The notes under the pieces are model-generated. The model worked only from the letters and a program-made list of their open reading frames with translations, was not told the origin of the DNA and ran no database searches. A DNA stretch of 64,000 nucleotides from Citrobacter amalonaticus Y19 (GTDB lineage Bacteria > Pseudomonadota > Gammaproteobacteria > Enterobacterales > Enterobacteriaceae): assembly GCF_000981805.1 (NCBI RefSeq), contig NZ_CP011132.1, positions 434,001-498,000 of the forward strand, written 5' to 3'. Below, piece by piece: positions 34,248-42,740 of the stretch (positions are counted from its first letter, which is position 1; each line of letters opens with the position of its first letter). The position numbers and the translations under genes were made by a program.

Positions 34248-37200
34248 ATGACTATGTTGCAGCTCTATAAACGTGCACAGCACCTTGTTTTCATCACGGT
34301 GGCTGTTTTCATCTTAATGCTGTCCTGCCAGTCTTTGGCGCTTGCCCGCGCGTCGTCAAACAGCGATTTGCCGTCGAAGGCGGACGTTCAAAGCCAGCTG
34401 GATACGCTCAATAAGCAAAAAGACCTTTCCGCGCAGGATAAACTGGTTCAGCAGGATCTTCTCGAGACCATCGCAACGCTGGAGAAAATCGAGCGGGTGA
34501 AAGACGAGACGACTCAGCTTCGTCAGCGCGTGGCACAGGCGCCGGAAAAAATGCGTCAGGCGACAGAGTCCCTGAATGCGCTCAGCGATGTGGATAATGA
34601 TGATGAAACGCGTAAAACGCTCAGTACACTTTCGTTACGCCAGTTAGAACTGCGCGTCGCGCAGGTACTGGATGATTTACAGAACGCGCAAAACGATCTC
34701 GCCACCTATAACAGCCAGTTGGTCTCTCTGCAAACGCAGCCGGAACGTGTACAAAATGCGATGTATACCGCTTCCCAGCAACTTCAGCAGATCCGTAACC
34801 GGCTGGATGGCACCAATGTGGGCGAAGCGGCGTTGCGCCCCACTCAGCAGGTGCTGTTACAGGCACAGCAAACGTTACTGAATGCCCAGATCGATCAACA
34901 ACGTAAAAGCCTGGAAGGCAATACGGTGTTACAGGATACCCTGCAAAAGCAGCGCGATTATGTCACCGCAAACAGCAACCGGCTTGAGCATCAATTGCAG
35001 TTACTGCAGGAAGCGGTGAATAACAAACGTCTGACCTTAACGGAAAAGACGGCGCAGGAAGCCATTTCGCCGGATGAAACCGCGCGCATCCAGGCCAATC
35101 CGCTGGTGAAACAGGAGCTGGAAATCAACCATCAGCTCAGCCAGCGCCTGATCTCCGCGACGGAGAATGGCAACTCACTGATGCAGCAAAACATCAAGGT
35201 CAAAAACTGGCTGGACCGTGCGCTGCAATCTGAACGCAATATCAAAGAACAAATCGCAGTGCTGAAAGGCAGCCTGCTGCTGTCGCGTATTCTTTATCAA
35301 CAGCAGCAAACGCTGCCGTCGGCGGATGAACTCTCGGATATGACCAACCGCATTGCGGATCTGCGTCTGGAGCAGTTCGAAGTCAACCAACAGCGTGACG
35401 CGCTGTTCCAGAACGATGCGTTCGTGGCCAAACTGGAAGAAGGCCACAGCAACGAAGTGAATGACGAAGTCCACGACGCGCTGCTGCAGGTTGTCGATAT
35501 GCGCCGCGAACTGCTGGACCAACTCAACAAGCAACTGGGTAATCAGCTCATGATGGCCATTAACCTGCAAATTAATCAGCAGCAGTTAATGAGCGTCTCG
35601 AAAAATCTCAAGCAGATCCTGACCCAGCAAATTTTCTGGGTGAACAGTAACCGCCCAATGGACTGGGACTGGATCAAAGCCTTCCCGCAGTCGCTGAAAG
35701 ATCAGTTCAAATCGATGAAAATTACGGTGAACTGGGAAAAAGCGTGGCCAGCCGTATTTATCGCCTTCCTGGCCGGGCTGCCGCTGCTGCTGATTGCCGG
35801 GCTGATTCGCTGGCGTCTGAAGTGGCTGAAAGCCTATCAACAGAAACTCGCGGCCGCGGTCGGGTCGCTGCGCAATGACAGTCAGTTAAACACGCCGAAA
35901 GCGATTCTGATCGATCTGATCCGCGCGCTACCGGTGTGCCTGCTGATCCTGGCCATCGGCCTGATTTTGCTGACGATGCAACTGAACATCAGCGACCTGC
36001 TGTGGGCATTCAGTAAAAAACTGGCCATCTTCTGGCTGGTCTTCGGGCTGTGCTGGAAAGTGCTCGAAAAAGACGGGGTGGCGATTCGCCATTTCGGTAT
36101 GCCCGCACAACTGACCAGCCACTGGCGCCGCCAGATTGTGCGCATCAGTCTGGCGCTGCTGCCGTTGCACTTCTGGTCCGTGGTGGCTGAACTTTCTCCG
36201 CTGCATCTGATGGACGATGTGCTGGGGCAGGCGATGATTTTCCTCAACCTGCTGCTGATTGCATTCCTGGTGTGGCCGATGTGTCGCGAAAGCTGGCGGG
36301 ATAAAGAGTCGCATGGCCTGCGCCTGGTAACGATCACCATCCTGTCAATCATCCCGATTGCGCTGATGGTGCTGACGGCGACCGGCTATTTCTACACCAC
36401 GCTGCGCCTGTCGGGCCGCTGGATTGAGACCGTTTATCTGGTCATCATCTGGAACCTGCTCTACCAGACGGTGCTGCGCGGGTTAAGCGTTGCGGCGCGG
36501 CGTATCGCCTGGCGTCGTGCGCTGGCGCGTCGTCAGAATCTGGTGAAGGAAGGGGCCGAAGGGGCTGAGCCGCAGGAAGAACCGACCATCGCGCTGGAGC
36601 AAGTGAACCAGCAAACGCTGCGCATCACGATGCTGCTGATGGTTTCACTGTTCGCGGTGATGTTCTGGGCGATTTGGTCCGATCTGATCACCGTGTTCAG
36701 CTATCTCGACAGCATCACGCTCTGGCACTACAACGGCACCGAAGCGGGTGCTGCGGTAGTGAAAAGTGTAACGATGGGCAGCCTGCTGTTTGCCATTATC
36801 GCCTCGATGGTGGCCTGGGCACTGATCCGTAACCTGCCGGGTCTACTGGAAGTACTGGTGCTGTCGCGTCTGAAAATGCGCCAGGGGGCGTCGTACGCCA
36901 TCACCACGATCCTTAATTACATCATCATCGCGGTAGGCGCGATGACGGTCTTCGGTTCGCTCGGCGTGTCGTGGGATAAACTGCAGTGGCTGGCGGCGGC
37001 CTTATCGGTCGGTCTCGGTTTCGGCTTGCAGGAGATCTTCGGTAACTTTGTCTCGGGTCTGATCATTCTGTTCGAGCGTCCGGTGCGGATTGGCGATACG
37101 GTGACGATCGGCACGTTCTCCGGCACCGTCAGCAAGATCCGTATCCGTGCGACCACCATTACCGATTTCGATCGCAAAGAGGTGATCATTCCGAACAAGG

Positions 37201-37610
37201 CGTTTGTCACCGAACGCCTGATCAACTGGTCGCTGTCCGATACCACCACCCGTCTGGTGATCCGCCTCGGCGTGGCTTACGGTTCGGATCTGGATAAAGT
37301 GAAGAAAGTCCTGCTTCAGGCCGCGCAGGAGCATCCGAAAGTAATGCACGATCCTGAGCCTGCGGTGTTCTTCACCACCTTCGGCGCCAGTACCCTGGAT
37401 CACGAGCTGCGTCTGTACGTGCGTGAACTGCGCGATCGTAGCCATACGGTTGATGAACTAAACCGGTCTATCGATCGTCTGTGCCGTGAAAACAACATTG
37501 ATATCGCCTTTAACCAGCTTGAAGTGCATCTGCGCAATGAGAAGGGCGATGAGGTGACGGAAGTTAAACGCGAGCTCAAAGGCGACGATCCGACGCCTGC
37601 GGTGGGCTAA
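34248..37610 (+). CDS. mscK: MscK (KefA), potassium-dependent mechanosensitive channel
   Basis: The 1120-residue inner-membrane channel has a signal peptide (about 1-33, ending LALARA). A long periplasmic coiled-coil domain follows (about 35-470, rich in Gln, Leu and Asp), then a series of transmembrane helices and the C-terminal MscS-like module. The pore helix GLGFGLQEIFGNFVSGLIILFERPVRIGD is at about 920-950. It opens under membrane tension, gated by external potassium. The start at 34248 (MTMLQLYKRAQH) gives the same length as in E. coli; the frame is open further upstream to 34203. Confidence 0.96.
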   Translation: MTMLQLYKRAQHLVFITVAVFILMLSCQSLALARASSNSDLPSKADVQSQLDTLNKQKDLSAQDKLVQQDLLETIATLEKIERVKDETTQLRQRVAQAPEKMRQATESLNALSDVDNDDETRKTLSTLSLRQLELRVAQVLDDLQNAQNDLATYNSQLVSLQTQPERVQNAMYTASQQLQQIRNRLDGTNVGEAALRPTQQVLLQAQQTLLNAQIDQQRKSLEGNTVLQDTLQKQRDYVTANSNRLEHQLQLLQEAVNNKRLTLTEKTAQEAISPDETARIQANPLVKQELEINHQLSQRLISATENGNSLMQQNIKVKNWLDRALQSERNIKEQIAVLKGSLLLSRILYQQQQTLPSADELSDMTNRIADLRLEQFEVNQQRDALFQNDAFVAKLEEGHSNEVNDEVHDALLQVVDMRRELLDQLNKQLGNQLMMAINLQINQQQLMSVSKNLKQILTQQIFWVNSNRPMDWDWIKAFPQSLKDQFKSMKITVNWEKAWPAVFIAFLAGLPLLLIAGLIRWRLKWLKAYQQKLAAAVGSLRNDSQLNTPKAILIDLIRALPVCLLILAIGLILLTMQLNISDLLWAFSKKLAIFWLVFGLCWKVLEKDGVAIRHFGMPAQLTSHWRRQIVRISLALLPLHFWSVVAELSPLHLMDDVLGQAMIFLNLLLIAFLVWPMCRESWRDKESHGLRLVTITILSIIPIALMVLTATGYFYTTLRLSGRWIETVYLVIIWNLLYQTVLRGLSVAARRIAWRRALARRQNLVKEGAEGAEPQEEPTIALEQVNQQTLRITMLLMVSLFAVMFWAIWSDLITVFSYLDSITLWHYNGTEAGAAVVKSVTMGSLLFAIIASMVAWALIRNLPGLLEVLVLSRLKMRQGASYAITTILNYIIIAVGAMTVFGSLGVSWDKLQWLAAALSVGLGFGLQEIFGNFVSGLIILFERPVRIGDTVTIGTFSGTVSKIRIRATTITDFDRKEVIIPNKAFVTERLINWSLSDTTTRLVIRLGVAYGSDLDKVKKVLLQAAQEHPKVMHDPEPAVFFTTFGASTLDHELRLYVRELRDRSHTVDELNRSIDRLCRENNIDIAFNQLEVHLRNEKGDEVTEVKRELKGDDPTPAVG

Positions 37611-37629
37611 TTTCCCGCGTCGTCATAAG

Positions 37630-37659
37630 ACAGCTCACTTCTGTGCTGAAGTGAGCTGT
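37630..37659. terminator. Hairpin between convergent mscK and ybaM
   Basis: A perfect 12-bp stem (ACAGCTCACTTC / GAAGTGAGCTGT) with a six-base loop. It includes the last codons and stop of ybaM, and T-rich sequence lies on both sides, so it probably ends transcription from both genes. Confidence 0.65.
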
Positions 37660-37796
37660 TCCATTTTCCTTTCGTAATCCTGCTTTATAATTTCCAGCGC
37701 TTTCAGCACCGTGTCGGGGGCGACTTGGTTTTCTTCCAGCAGGACAATCAAATCGACGGCCAGTTTTACCTCATCCGGGGCGTTTTCAAGTGACAT
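37635..37796 (-). CDS. ybaM: YbaM/RsmS, small DUF2496 protein
   Basis: A 53-residue protein beginning MSLENAPDDEV-like (MSLENAPDEVKLAVDLIVLLEENQ), clearly homologous to E. coli YbaM (now RsmS), then a more variable charged C-terminus ending TSAQK. It is acidic and probably helical. It sits 14 bases downstream of priC in the same direction, so the two are likely co-transcribed. The Pectobacterium homologue affects secondary metabolism; the role in enterobacteria is unclear. Confidence 0.85.
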   Translation of the reverse strand: MSLENAPDEVKLAVDLIVLLEENQVAPDTVLKALEIIKQDYERKMEQLTSAQK

Positions 37797-37810
37797 AGCG
37801 TCTCCAGGGA

Positions 37811-38338
37811 TTAGCGGGTTAAACGCGCCAGAACACGTTCAATATTGTCGAGCGCCTTACGACAGCGCGTCAGACGACCTTCATAGATTTCCACTTCGCG
37901 TTGCAGCGTTTGTTGCTCGTCCAGGCGGGTGGCCTGCGCCAGTCGCACCTTGCGTTGCGCGATCATTTCCTGCAAGCGTCGTTCAAATTCCTGATGCTGG
38001 ATGCGTCTGCGCTGCCAGCGTGCCAGACCCGGCGAGGCGCTGTCCCACTCCCGGAGTGACCAACTGGCGGTTTCACGGGAGATAGCCTCCAGTTGCGACG
38101 CCAGATGCTCCGCAAGCCAGGCAACCTGCGGCAGTTGCTGTTGTTCAACCGCCTGACGCAACGCCTGAAGATGACCTTCTGCTTCTTCCAGACAGGCCTG
38201 GATCAGGGTGCTGCGGGTCTGAAAAAGATGGCGATCGAAGCGGGCGCTGAGCGTGGCATGCTGCGCCATCGGTGCGCAACGTTGGCGCAGGAGGGCGAGC
38301 TGATCTTCCAGCTTTTGCAGCAGCATGGCGGTTTTCAA
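37811..38338 (-). CDS. priC: PriC, primosomal replication protein
   Basis: The 175-residue helical protein restarts stalled replication forks by loading DnaB at forks with single-stranded gaps. It is rich in Arg, Gln and Leu (LRQRCAPMAQHATLSARFDRHLFQTRST), with a predicted coiled coil. It begins with a TTG codon at 38338 (MKTAMLLQKLEDQLALLRQ), preceded by GGAGTG at seven bases; this rare start is also used in E. coli as far as I recall. It forms a unit with ybaM. Confidence 0.93.
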   Translation of the reverse strand: MKTAMLLQKLEDQLALLRQRCAPMAQHATLSARFDRHLFQTRSTLIQACLEEAEGHLQALRQAVEQQQLPQVAWLAEHLASQLEAISRETASWSLREWDSASPGLARWQRRRIQHQEFERRLQEMIAQRKVRLAQATRLDEQQTLQREVEIYEGRLTRCRKALDNIERVLARLTR

Positions 38339-38407
38339 TTTAACACTCCGATGAAAATGATAACTGTTATGCTAAAGTAGCGTTCTGGTTTGCGATATGC
38401 CTTTATT

Positions 38408-38785
38408 ATGCAACGAATCCTTTTAATCATCACGGGTTGGCTGGCGGTTGTATTGGGGACGCTGGGCGTCGTGTTGCCTGTATTGCCGACGACACCGTTT
38501 ATCTTACTGGCTGCCTGGTGTTTTGCCCGCTCATCGCCGCGTTTCCATGACTGGTTACTTTACCGCTCGTGGTTTGGCAGCTATTTGCGATTCTGGCAGA
38601 AATATAAAGCCATGCCGCCGGGCGTTAAGCCTCGTGCGATCGTGATGATCCTCATTACTTTCGCGATATCGCTGTGGCTGACGCCGATGTGGTGGGTGCG
38701 GATCCTGCTGCTGATGATCCTGGTTTGTCTGCTGATATTTATGTGGCGAATACCCGTGATTGACGAAAAGCAACAAAAGCACTGA
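38408..38785 (+). CDS. ybaN: YbaN, DUF454 inner-membrane protein
   Basis: The 125-residue protein has three or four transmembrane segments. The conserved block GTLGVVLPVLPTTPFILLAAWCFARSSPRFHDWLL is the hallmark of the DUF454/YbaN family. ATG 38408 (MQRILLIITGWLAVVLG) matches E. coli; an upstream codon at 38390 is less likely. It is divergent from priC. Function is unknown. Confidence 0.92.
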   Translation: MQRILLIITGWLAVVLGTLGVVLPVLPTTPFILLAAWCFARSSPRFHDWLLYRSWFGSYLRFWQKYKAMPPGVKPRAIVMILITFAISLWLTPMWWVRILLLMILVCLLIFMWRIPVIDEKQQKH

Positions 38786-38881
38786 AGTGCAATAATCGCG
38801 GTTGCAATTGCGGGCGGTAGCCAGTAAATTCGACCGTTTTCGAGCACAGGCGCGTCGGGTCAAATGAATGTTGACCTTGTA

Positions 38882-39006
38882 TATACACACTATCATTCAA
38901 GGTGCATCGAGGCGGCAACTGAATGAATCCCTGAGCTTACATCAGTAAGTGACTGGGATGAATGAAGGCAGCCAACAAAGAGGCAGCTTGAAGGATGAAG
39001 TGTATA
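38882..39006. repeat. 125-base palindromic intergenic element upstream of apt
   Basis: The ends TATACAC...TTCAAG and CTTGAAGGATGAAGTGTATA are inverted copies, and inner segments (GGCGGC/GCAGCC, GAATCCC/GGGATGAAT, GCTTAC/GTAAG) also pair, so the whole folds into one long stem. The sequence recalls a family of palindromic elements scattered in enterobacterial intergenic regions (YPAL-like, by memory). It lies in the apt leader, 41 bases before the start codon. Confidence 0.65.
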
Positions 39007-39047
39007 GTGCGCCGTGAAGTAACACCGTATCAATCAGGCACAAACTT

Positions 39048-39599
39048 ATGACCGCGACTGCACAGCAGCTTGAGTTTCTCAAAAATAGCATTAAAAGCAT
39101 TCAGGACTACCCGAAACCGGGCATTCTTTTCCGTGATGTCACCAGCTTACTGGAAGATCCGAAAGCTTACGCGCTCAGCATCGAATTGCTGGTTGAGCGT
39201 TACAAAAATGCAGGCATTACCAAAGTTGTCGGTACCGAAGCACGCGGCTTTCTGTTTGGCGCGCCGGTAGCGTTGGGTCTGGGCGTTGGCTTTGTGCCGG
39301 TGCGTAAACCGCGCAAACTGCCGCGTGAAACGATCGCAGAAAGCTACGAGCTGGAATACGGCACCGATCAGCTGGAAATCCACGTCGATGCGATCCAGGC
39401 CGGTGACAAAGTGCTGGTGGTTGACGATCTGCTGGCGACTGGCGGCACGATTGAAGCGACCGTGAAACTGATCCGTCGCCTGGGCGGCGAAGTGACCGAC
39501 GCGGCGTTCATCATCAATCTGTTTGACCTCGGCGGCGAACAGCGCCTGGCGCAACAGGGCATCAACTGTTATAGCCTGGTTCCCTTCCCGGGACACTGA
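39048..39599 (+). CDS. apt: Apt, adenine phosphoribosyltransferase
   Basis: Purine salvage enzyme: adenine plus PRPP gives AMP and pyrophosphate. The 183-residue cytoplasmic protein has the PRPP-binding motif VLVVDDLLATGGT (about 123-135), the base-recognition loop near TEARGFLFG, and the flexible loop RKPRKLPRETIAESYELEYG. Length equals the E. coli enzyme. A long palindromic element lies in its leader; dnaX follows downstream. Confidence 0.97.
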   Translation: MTATAQQLEFLKNSIKSIQDYPKPGILFRDVTSLLEDPKAYALSIELLVERYKNAGITKVVGTEARGFLFGAPVALGLGVGFVPVRKPRKLPRETIAESYELEYGTDQLEIHVDAIQAGDKVLVVDDLLATGGTIEATVKLIRRLGGEVTDAAFIINLFDLGGEQRLAQQGINCYSLVPFPGH

Positions 39600-39637
39600 T
39601 TCAGGCTATCTGCGTCTGAAGCAATAGCAAGAGACAT

Positions 39638-39660
39638 GACCTCGCTGAATGGGCGAGGTT
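39638..39660 (+). terminator. Hairpin between apt and dnaX
   Basis: ACCTCGC pairs with GCGAGGT across a short loop, followed by a weak T/G tail. It may attenuate read-through from apt into dnaX. Confidence 0.45.
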
Positions 39661-39712
39661 GTGTTAGCATTCCCCCCTATGAATCCACCTTCCAGCGTTT
39701 CAGAGCCAGCCA

Positions 39713-41641
39713 ATGAGTTATCAGGTTTTAGCCCGAAAATGGCGCCCACAAACCTTTGCTGACGTCGTCGGCCAGGAACATGTGCTGACCGCACTGGCGA
39801 ACGGCTTGTCGTTAGGGCGCATTCACCACGCATATCTTTTTTCCGGTACCCGGGGTGTCGGTAAAACCTCCATCGCCCGTCTGCTGGCAAAGGGACTGAA
39901 TTGCGAAACCGGCATTACCGCCACGCCGTGCGGCGTGTGTGATAACTGCCGGGAAATCGAGCAGGGGCGGTTTGTCGATCTGATTGAGATCGATGCCGCC
40001 TCGCGCACCAAAGTTGAAGATACCCGGGACCTGCTGGATAACGTCCAGTACGCACCAGCGCGCGGTCGATTCAAAGTCTATCTGATCGACGAAGTGCACA
40101 TGCTGTCTCGCCACAGTTTTAACGCGCTGCTCAAAACGCTTGAGGAGCCGCCGTCACACGTCAAGTTCCTGCTGGCGACGACCGATCCGCAGAAGCTGCC
40201 GGTGACCATTTTGTCCCGCTGCCTGCAGTTCCATCTTAAGGCGCTGGATGTTGACCAGATCCGCCATCAGCTTGAACACATTCTTAACGAAGAGCAGATC
40301 GCCCATGAGCCGCGCGCGCTGCAACTGCTTTCCCGTGCGGCTGACGGCAGCCTGCGTGATGCGCTGAGTCTGACCGATCAGGCGATTGCCAGCGGTGACG
40401 GCCAGGTTTCCACCCAGGCGGTAAGCGCGATGCTCGGCACGCTGGATGACGATCAGGCCCTGTCGCTGGTTGAAGCGGTGATAGCCGCCGACGGCGAGAG
40501 GGTGATGACTCTGGTCAACGAGGCCGCGGCACGAGGTATCGAGTGGGAAGCGCTGCTGGTCGAAATGCTTGGCCTGCTGCACCGTATCGCATTGGTCCAG
40601 CTTTCTCCTGCGGCGCTCGGCAGCGATATGGCGACGATTGAAGTGCGCATGCGTGAACTGGCGCGCACCGTGCCGCCTACGGACGTCCAGCTTTATTACC
40701 AGACGCTGCTGATTGGCCGTAAAGAACTGCCGTACGCGCCAGACAGACGTATGGGCGTTGAAATGACCCTACTGCGGGCGCTGGCGTTTCACCCGCGTAT
40801 GCCGCTTGCGGAACCCGAGGTTCCGCGACAATCTTTTGCCCCTGTCGCGCCAACGGCGGTGATGACGTCGACTCAGGTGCCACAGCAGTCAGCACCCGCG
40901 CAGCACACCCCGGCAGTACCCCTGCCGGAATCCACCAGTCAGGTACTGGCGGCGCGCAACCAACTGCAACGTGCGCAGGGAGCAACCAAAGCAAAAAAGA
41001 GTGAACCGGCAGCCGCATCCCGCGCGCGGCCGGTGAATAACGCTGCGCTGGAAAGACTGGCTTCGGTCTCAGAACGCGTGCAGGCTCGTCCTGCACCGTC
41101 TGCGCTTGAGCAAGCTCCGGCGAAGAAAGAAGCTTATCGCTGGAAGGCGACGACACCCGTTGTTGAAGTGAAAGAGGTGGTGGCGACACCGAAGGCGCTG
41201 AAGAAAGCGCTGGAGCATGAGAAAACGCCGGAGCTGGCTGCTAAGCTTGCGGCAGAAGCGATTGAACGCGACCCATGGGCGGCGCAGGTGAGTCAGCTCT
41301 CGCTGCCAAAACTGGTTGAGCAGGTCGCGCTCAACGCCTGGAAAGAAGAGAACGGCAATGCGGTCTGTCTGCATTTGCGTTCCAGCCAGCGTCACCTGAA
41401 TTCCAGCGGTGCGCAGCAAAAGCTGGCGGAAGCACTGAGTGCGCTTGCGGGATCAACGGTTGAACTGACCATCGTAGAAGATGATAATCCGGCGGTGCGA
41501 ACGCCGCTGGAGTGGCGTCAGGCGATTTATGAAGAGAAACTTGCGCAGGCGCGCGAGTCGATAGTTGCGGATAACAATATCCAGACCCTGCGTCGATTCT
41601 TCGATGCGGATCTGGATGAAGAGAGTATTCGCCCCATTTGA
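39713..41641 (+). CDS. dnaX: DnaX, DNA polymerase III tau and gamma subunits
   Basis: AAA+ clamp-loader subunit; full-length tau also joins polymerase cores to DnaB. The 642-residue product has Walker A GTRGVGKTS (about 45), a zinc module (CETGITATPCGVCDNC), the SRC motif LSRCLQFHLK and a Pro/Ala linker (about 365-420). The tau-specific C-terminus follows. A -1 frameshift site at codons 428-429 should yield gamma, 430 residues. It is one residue shorter than in E. coli. ybaB and recR follow as a conserved operon. Confidence 0.97.
   Translation: MSYQVLARKWRPQTFADVVGQEHVLTALANGLSLGRIHHAYLFSGTRGVGKTSIARLLAKGLNCETGITATPCGVCDNCREIEQGRFVDLIEIDAASRTKVEDTRDLLDNVQYAPARGRFKVYLIDEVHMLSRHSFNALLKTLEEPPSHVKFLLATTDPQKLPVTILSRCLQFHLKALDVDQIRHQLEHILNEEQIAHEPRALQLLSRAADGSLRDALSLTDQAIASGDGQVSTQAVSAMLGTLDDDQALSLVEAVIAADGERVMTLVNEAAARGIEWEALLVEMLGLLHRIALVQLSPAALGSDMATIEVRMRELARTVPPTDVQLYYQTLLIGRKELPYAPDRRMGVEMTLLRALAFHPRMPLAEPEVPRQSFAPVAPTAVMTSTQVPQQSAPAQHTPAVPLPESTSQVLAARNQLQRAQGATKAKKSEPAAASRARPVNNAALERLASVSERVQARPAPSALEQAPAKKEAYRWKATTPVVEVKEVVATPKALKKALEHEKTPELAAKLAAEAIERDPWAAQVSQLSLPKLVEQVALNAWKEENGNAVCLHLRSSQRHLNSSGAQQKLAEALSALAGSTVELTIVEDDNPAVRTPLEWRQAIYEEKLAQARESIVADNNIQTLRRFFDADLDEESIRPI
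40977..41034 (+). promoter_or_regulatory. Programmed -1 frameshift signal in dnaX
   Basis: All three known parts are present. An internal AGGGAG Shine-Dalgarno-like stimulator is at 40977-40982. Ten bases on is the slippery heptamer AAAAAAG at 40993-40999. A stem (ACCGGC... pairing with ...GGCCGGT) spans about 41005-41034. After the slip, ribosomes read GAG then TGA at 41002-41004, giving the gamma subunit. Confidence 0.93.
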
Positions 41642-41694
41642 TCGTAAGCGACGCTTATGATTGTCATCCCTTAACGTGATTGAGAGAGAAGCCT

Positions 41695-42024
41695 ATGTTT
41701 GGTAAAGGCGGTCTGGGTAACCTGATGAAGCAGGCCCAGCAGATGCAGGAAAAAATGCAGCAGATGCAGGAAGAAATCGCGAAGCTGGAAGTGACCGGTG
41801 AATCCGGCGCGGGTCTGGTGAAAGTGACCATCAACGGTGCGCATAACTGCCGTCGCGTGGAGATCGACCCAAGCCTGCTCGAAGATGACAAAGAGATGCT
41901 GGAAGATCTGGTTGCTGCCGCATTCAACGATGCCGCCCGTCGCATTGAAGAGACCCAGAAAGAGAAGATGGCCTCTGTTTCCTCCGGTATGCAACTGCCG
42001 CCAGGCTTTAAGATGCCGTTCTGA
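41695..42024 (+). CDS. ybaB: YbaB/EbfC nucleoid-associated protein
   Basis: The 109-residue dimeric DNA-binding protein has a long N-terminal helix with a MQEKMQQMQEE coiled coil, then strands (VTGESGAGLVKVTINGAHNCRRVEIDPSLL). It coats DNA non-specifically and is thought to help nucleoid organisation or recombination. The start at 41695 (MFGKGGLGNLMKQAQQ) is the family start. Its TGA shares one base with the recR ATG, a tightly coupled arrangement. Confidence 0.96.
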   Translation: MFGKGGLGNLMKQAQQMQEKMQQMQEEIAKLEVTGESGAGLVKVTINGAHNCRRVEIDPSLLEDDKEMLEDLVAAAFNDAARRIEETQKEKMASVSSGMQLPPGFKMPF

Positions 42025-42629
42025 TGCAAACCAGCCCGCTGTTAACTCAGCTTATGGAAGCACTGCGCTGTCTGCCGGGCGTTGGCCCGAAGTCGGCGCA
42101 GCGCATGGCGTTTACGCTGCTTCAGCGTGACCGCAGCGGCGGGATGCGCCTGGCGCAAGCGCTCACCCGGGCGATGTCGGAAATCGGCCACTGTGCCGAT
42201 TGCCGTACCTTCACCGAGCAGGATGTCTGCAATATCTGTTCGAATCCGCGTCGTCGGGAGAACGGTCAGATTTGCGTGGTTGAGAGTCCGGCGGACATCT
42301 ACGCGATTGAACAGACCGGGCAGTTCTCCGGGCGCTACTTCGTGCTGATGGGGCATCTGTCGCCGCTCGACGGCATCGGGCCGGATGATATCGGTCTCGA
42401 CAGACTTGAACAGCGTCTGGAAACAGAATCGCTCAGTGAAGTGATCCTCGCCACTAACCCCACGGTGGAAGGGGAGGCGACCGCTAACTACATCGCTGAG
42501 ATTTGCGCTCAGCACGGTGTGGACGCCAGCCGTATCGCCCATGGCGTGCCGGTCGGTGGTGAACTGGAGATGGTGGACGGCACGACGCTGTCGCACTCGC
42601 TCGCCGGACGTCACAAGATTAAATTCTGA
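42024..42629 (+). CDS. recR: RecR, recombination mediator protein
   Basis: Ring-forming partner of RecO and RecF that loads RecA at gapped DNA. The 201-residue protein has an N-terminal helix-hairpin-helix (LPGVGPKSAQRMAF), a four-cysteine zinc finger (CADCRTFTEQDVCNIC) and a Toprim domain (VVESPADIYAIEQ ... LMGHLSPLDGIGPDDIG). The C-terminal Walker-B-like tail is also present. It begins within the stop codon of ybaB. Confidence 0.97.
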   Translation: MQTSPLLTQLMEALRCLPGVGPKSAQRMAFTLLQRDRSGGMRLAQALTRAMSEIGHCADCRTFTEQDVCNICSNPRRRENGQICVVESPADIYAIEQTGQFSGRYFVLMGHLSPLDGIGPDDIGLDRLEQRLETESLSEVILATNPTVEGEATANYIAEICAQHGVDASRIAHGVPVGGELEMVDGTTLSHSLAGRHKIKF

Positions 42630-42658
42630 CCAAACGGAGGCTGCGCTCGCGGCCTCCG

Positions 42659-42687
42659 CTTGAAATCCCCCACGGTTGTCCCCATTT
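42659..42687 (+). promoter_or_regulatory. Sigma-32 heat-shock promoter of htpG
   Basis: CTTGAAA at 42659-42665 and CCCCATTT at 42680-42687 are 14 bases apart and match the sigma-32 consensus fully. A GC-rich hairpin after recR (GGAGGC...GCCTCC, about 42638-42658) ends one base before the -35 element. Confidence 0.9.
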
Positions 42688-42740
42688 CCCTCTCAACGTG
42701 TTTTTTACCATTAAAAATGGCATTGTTGAGGTAGATCTAC

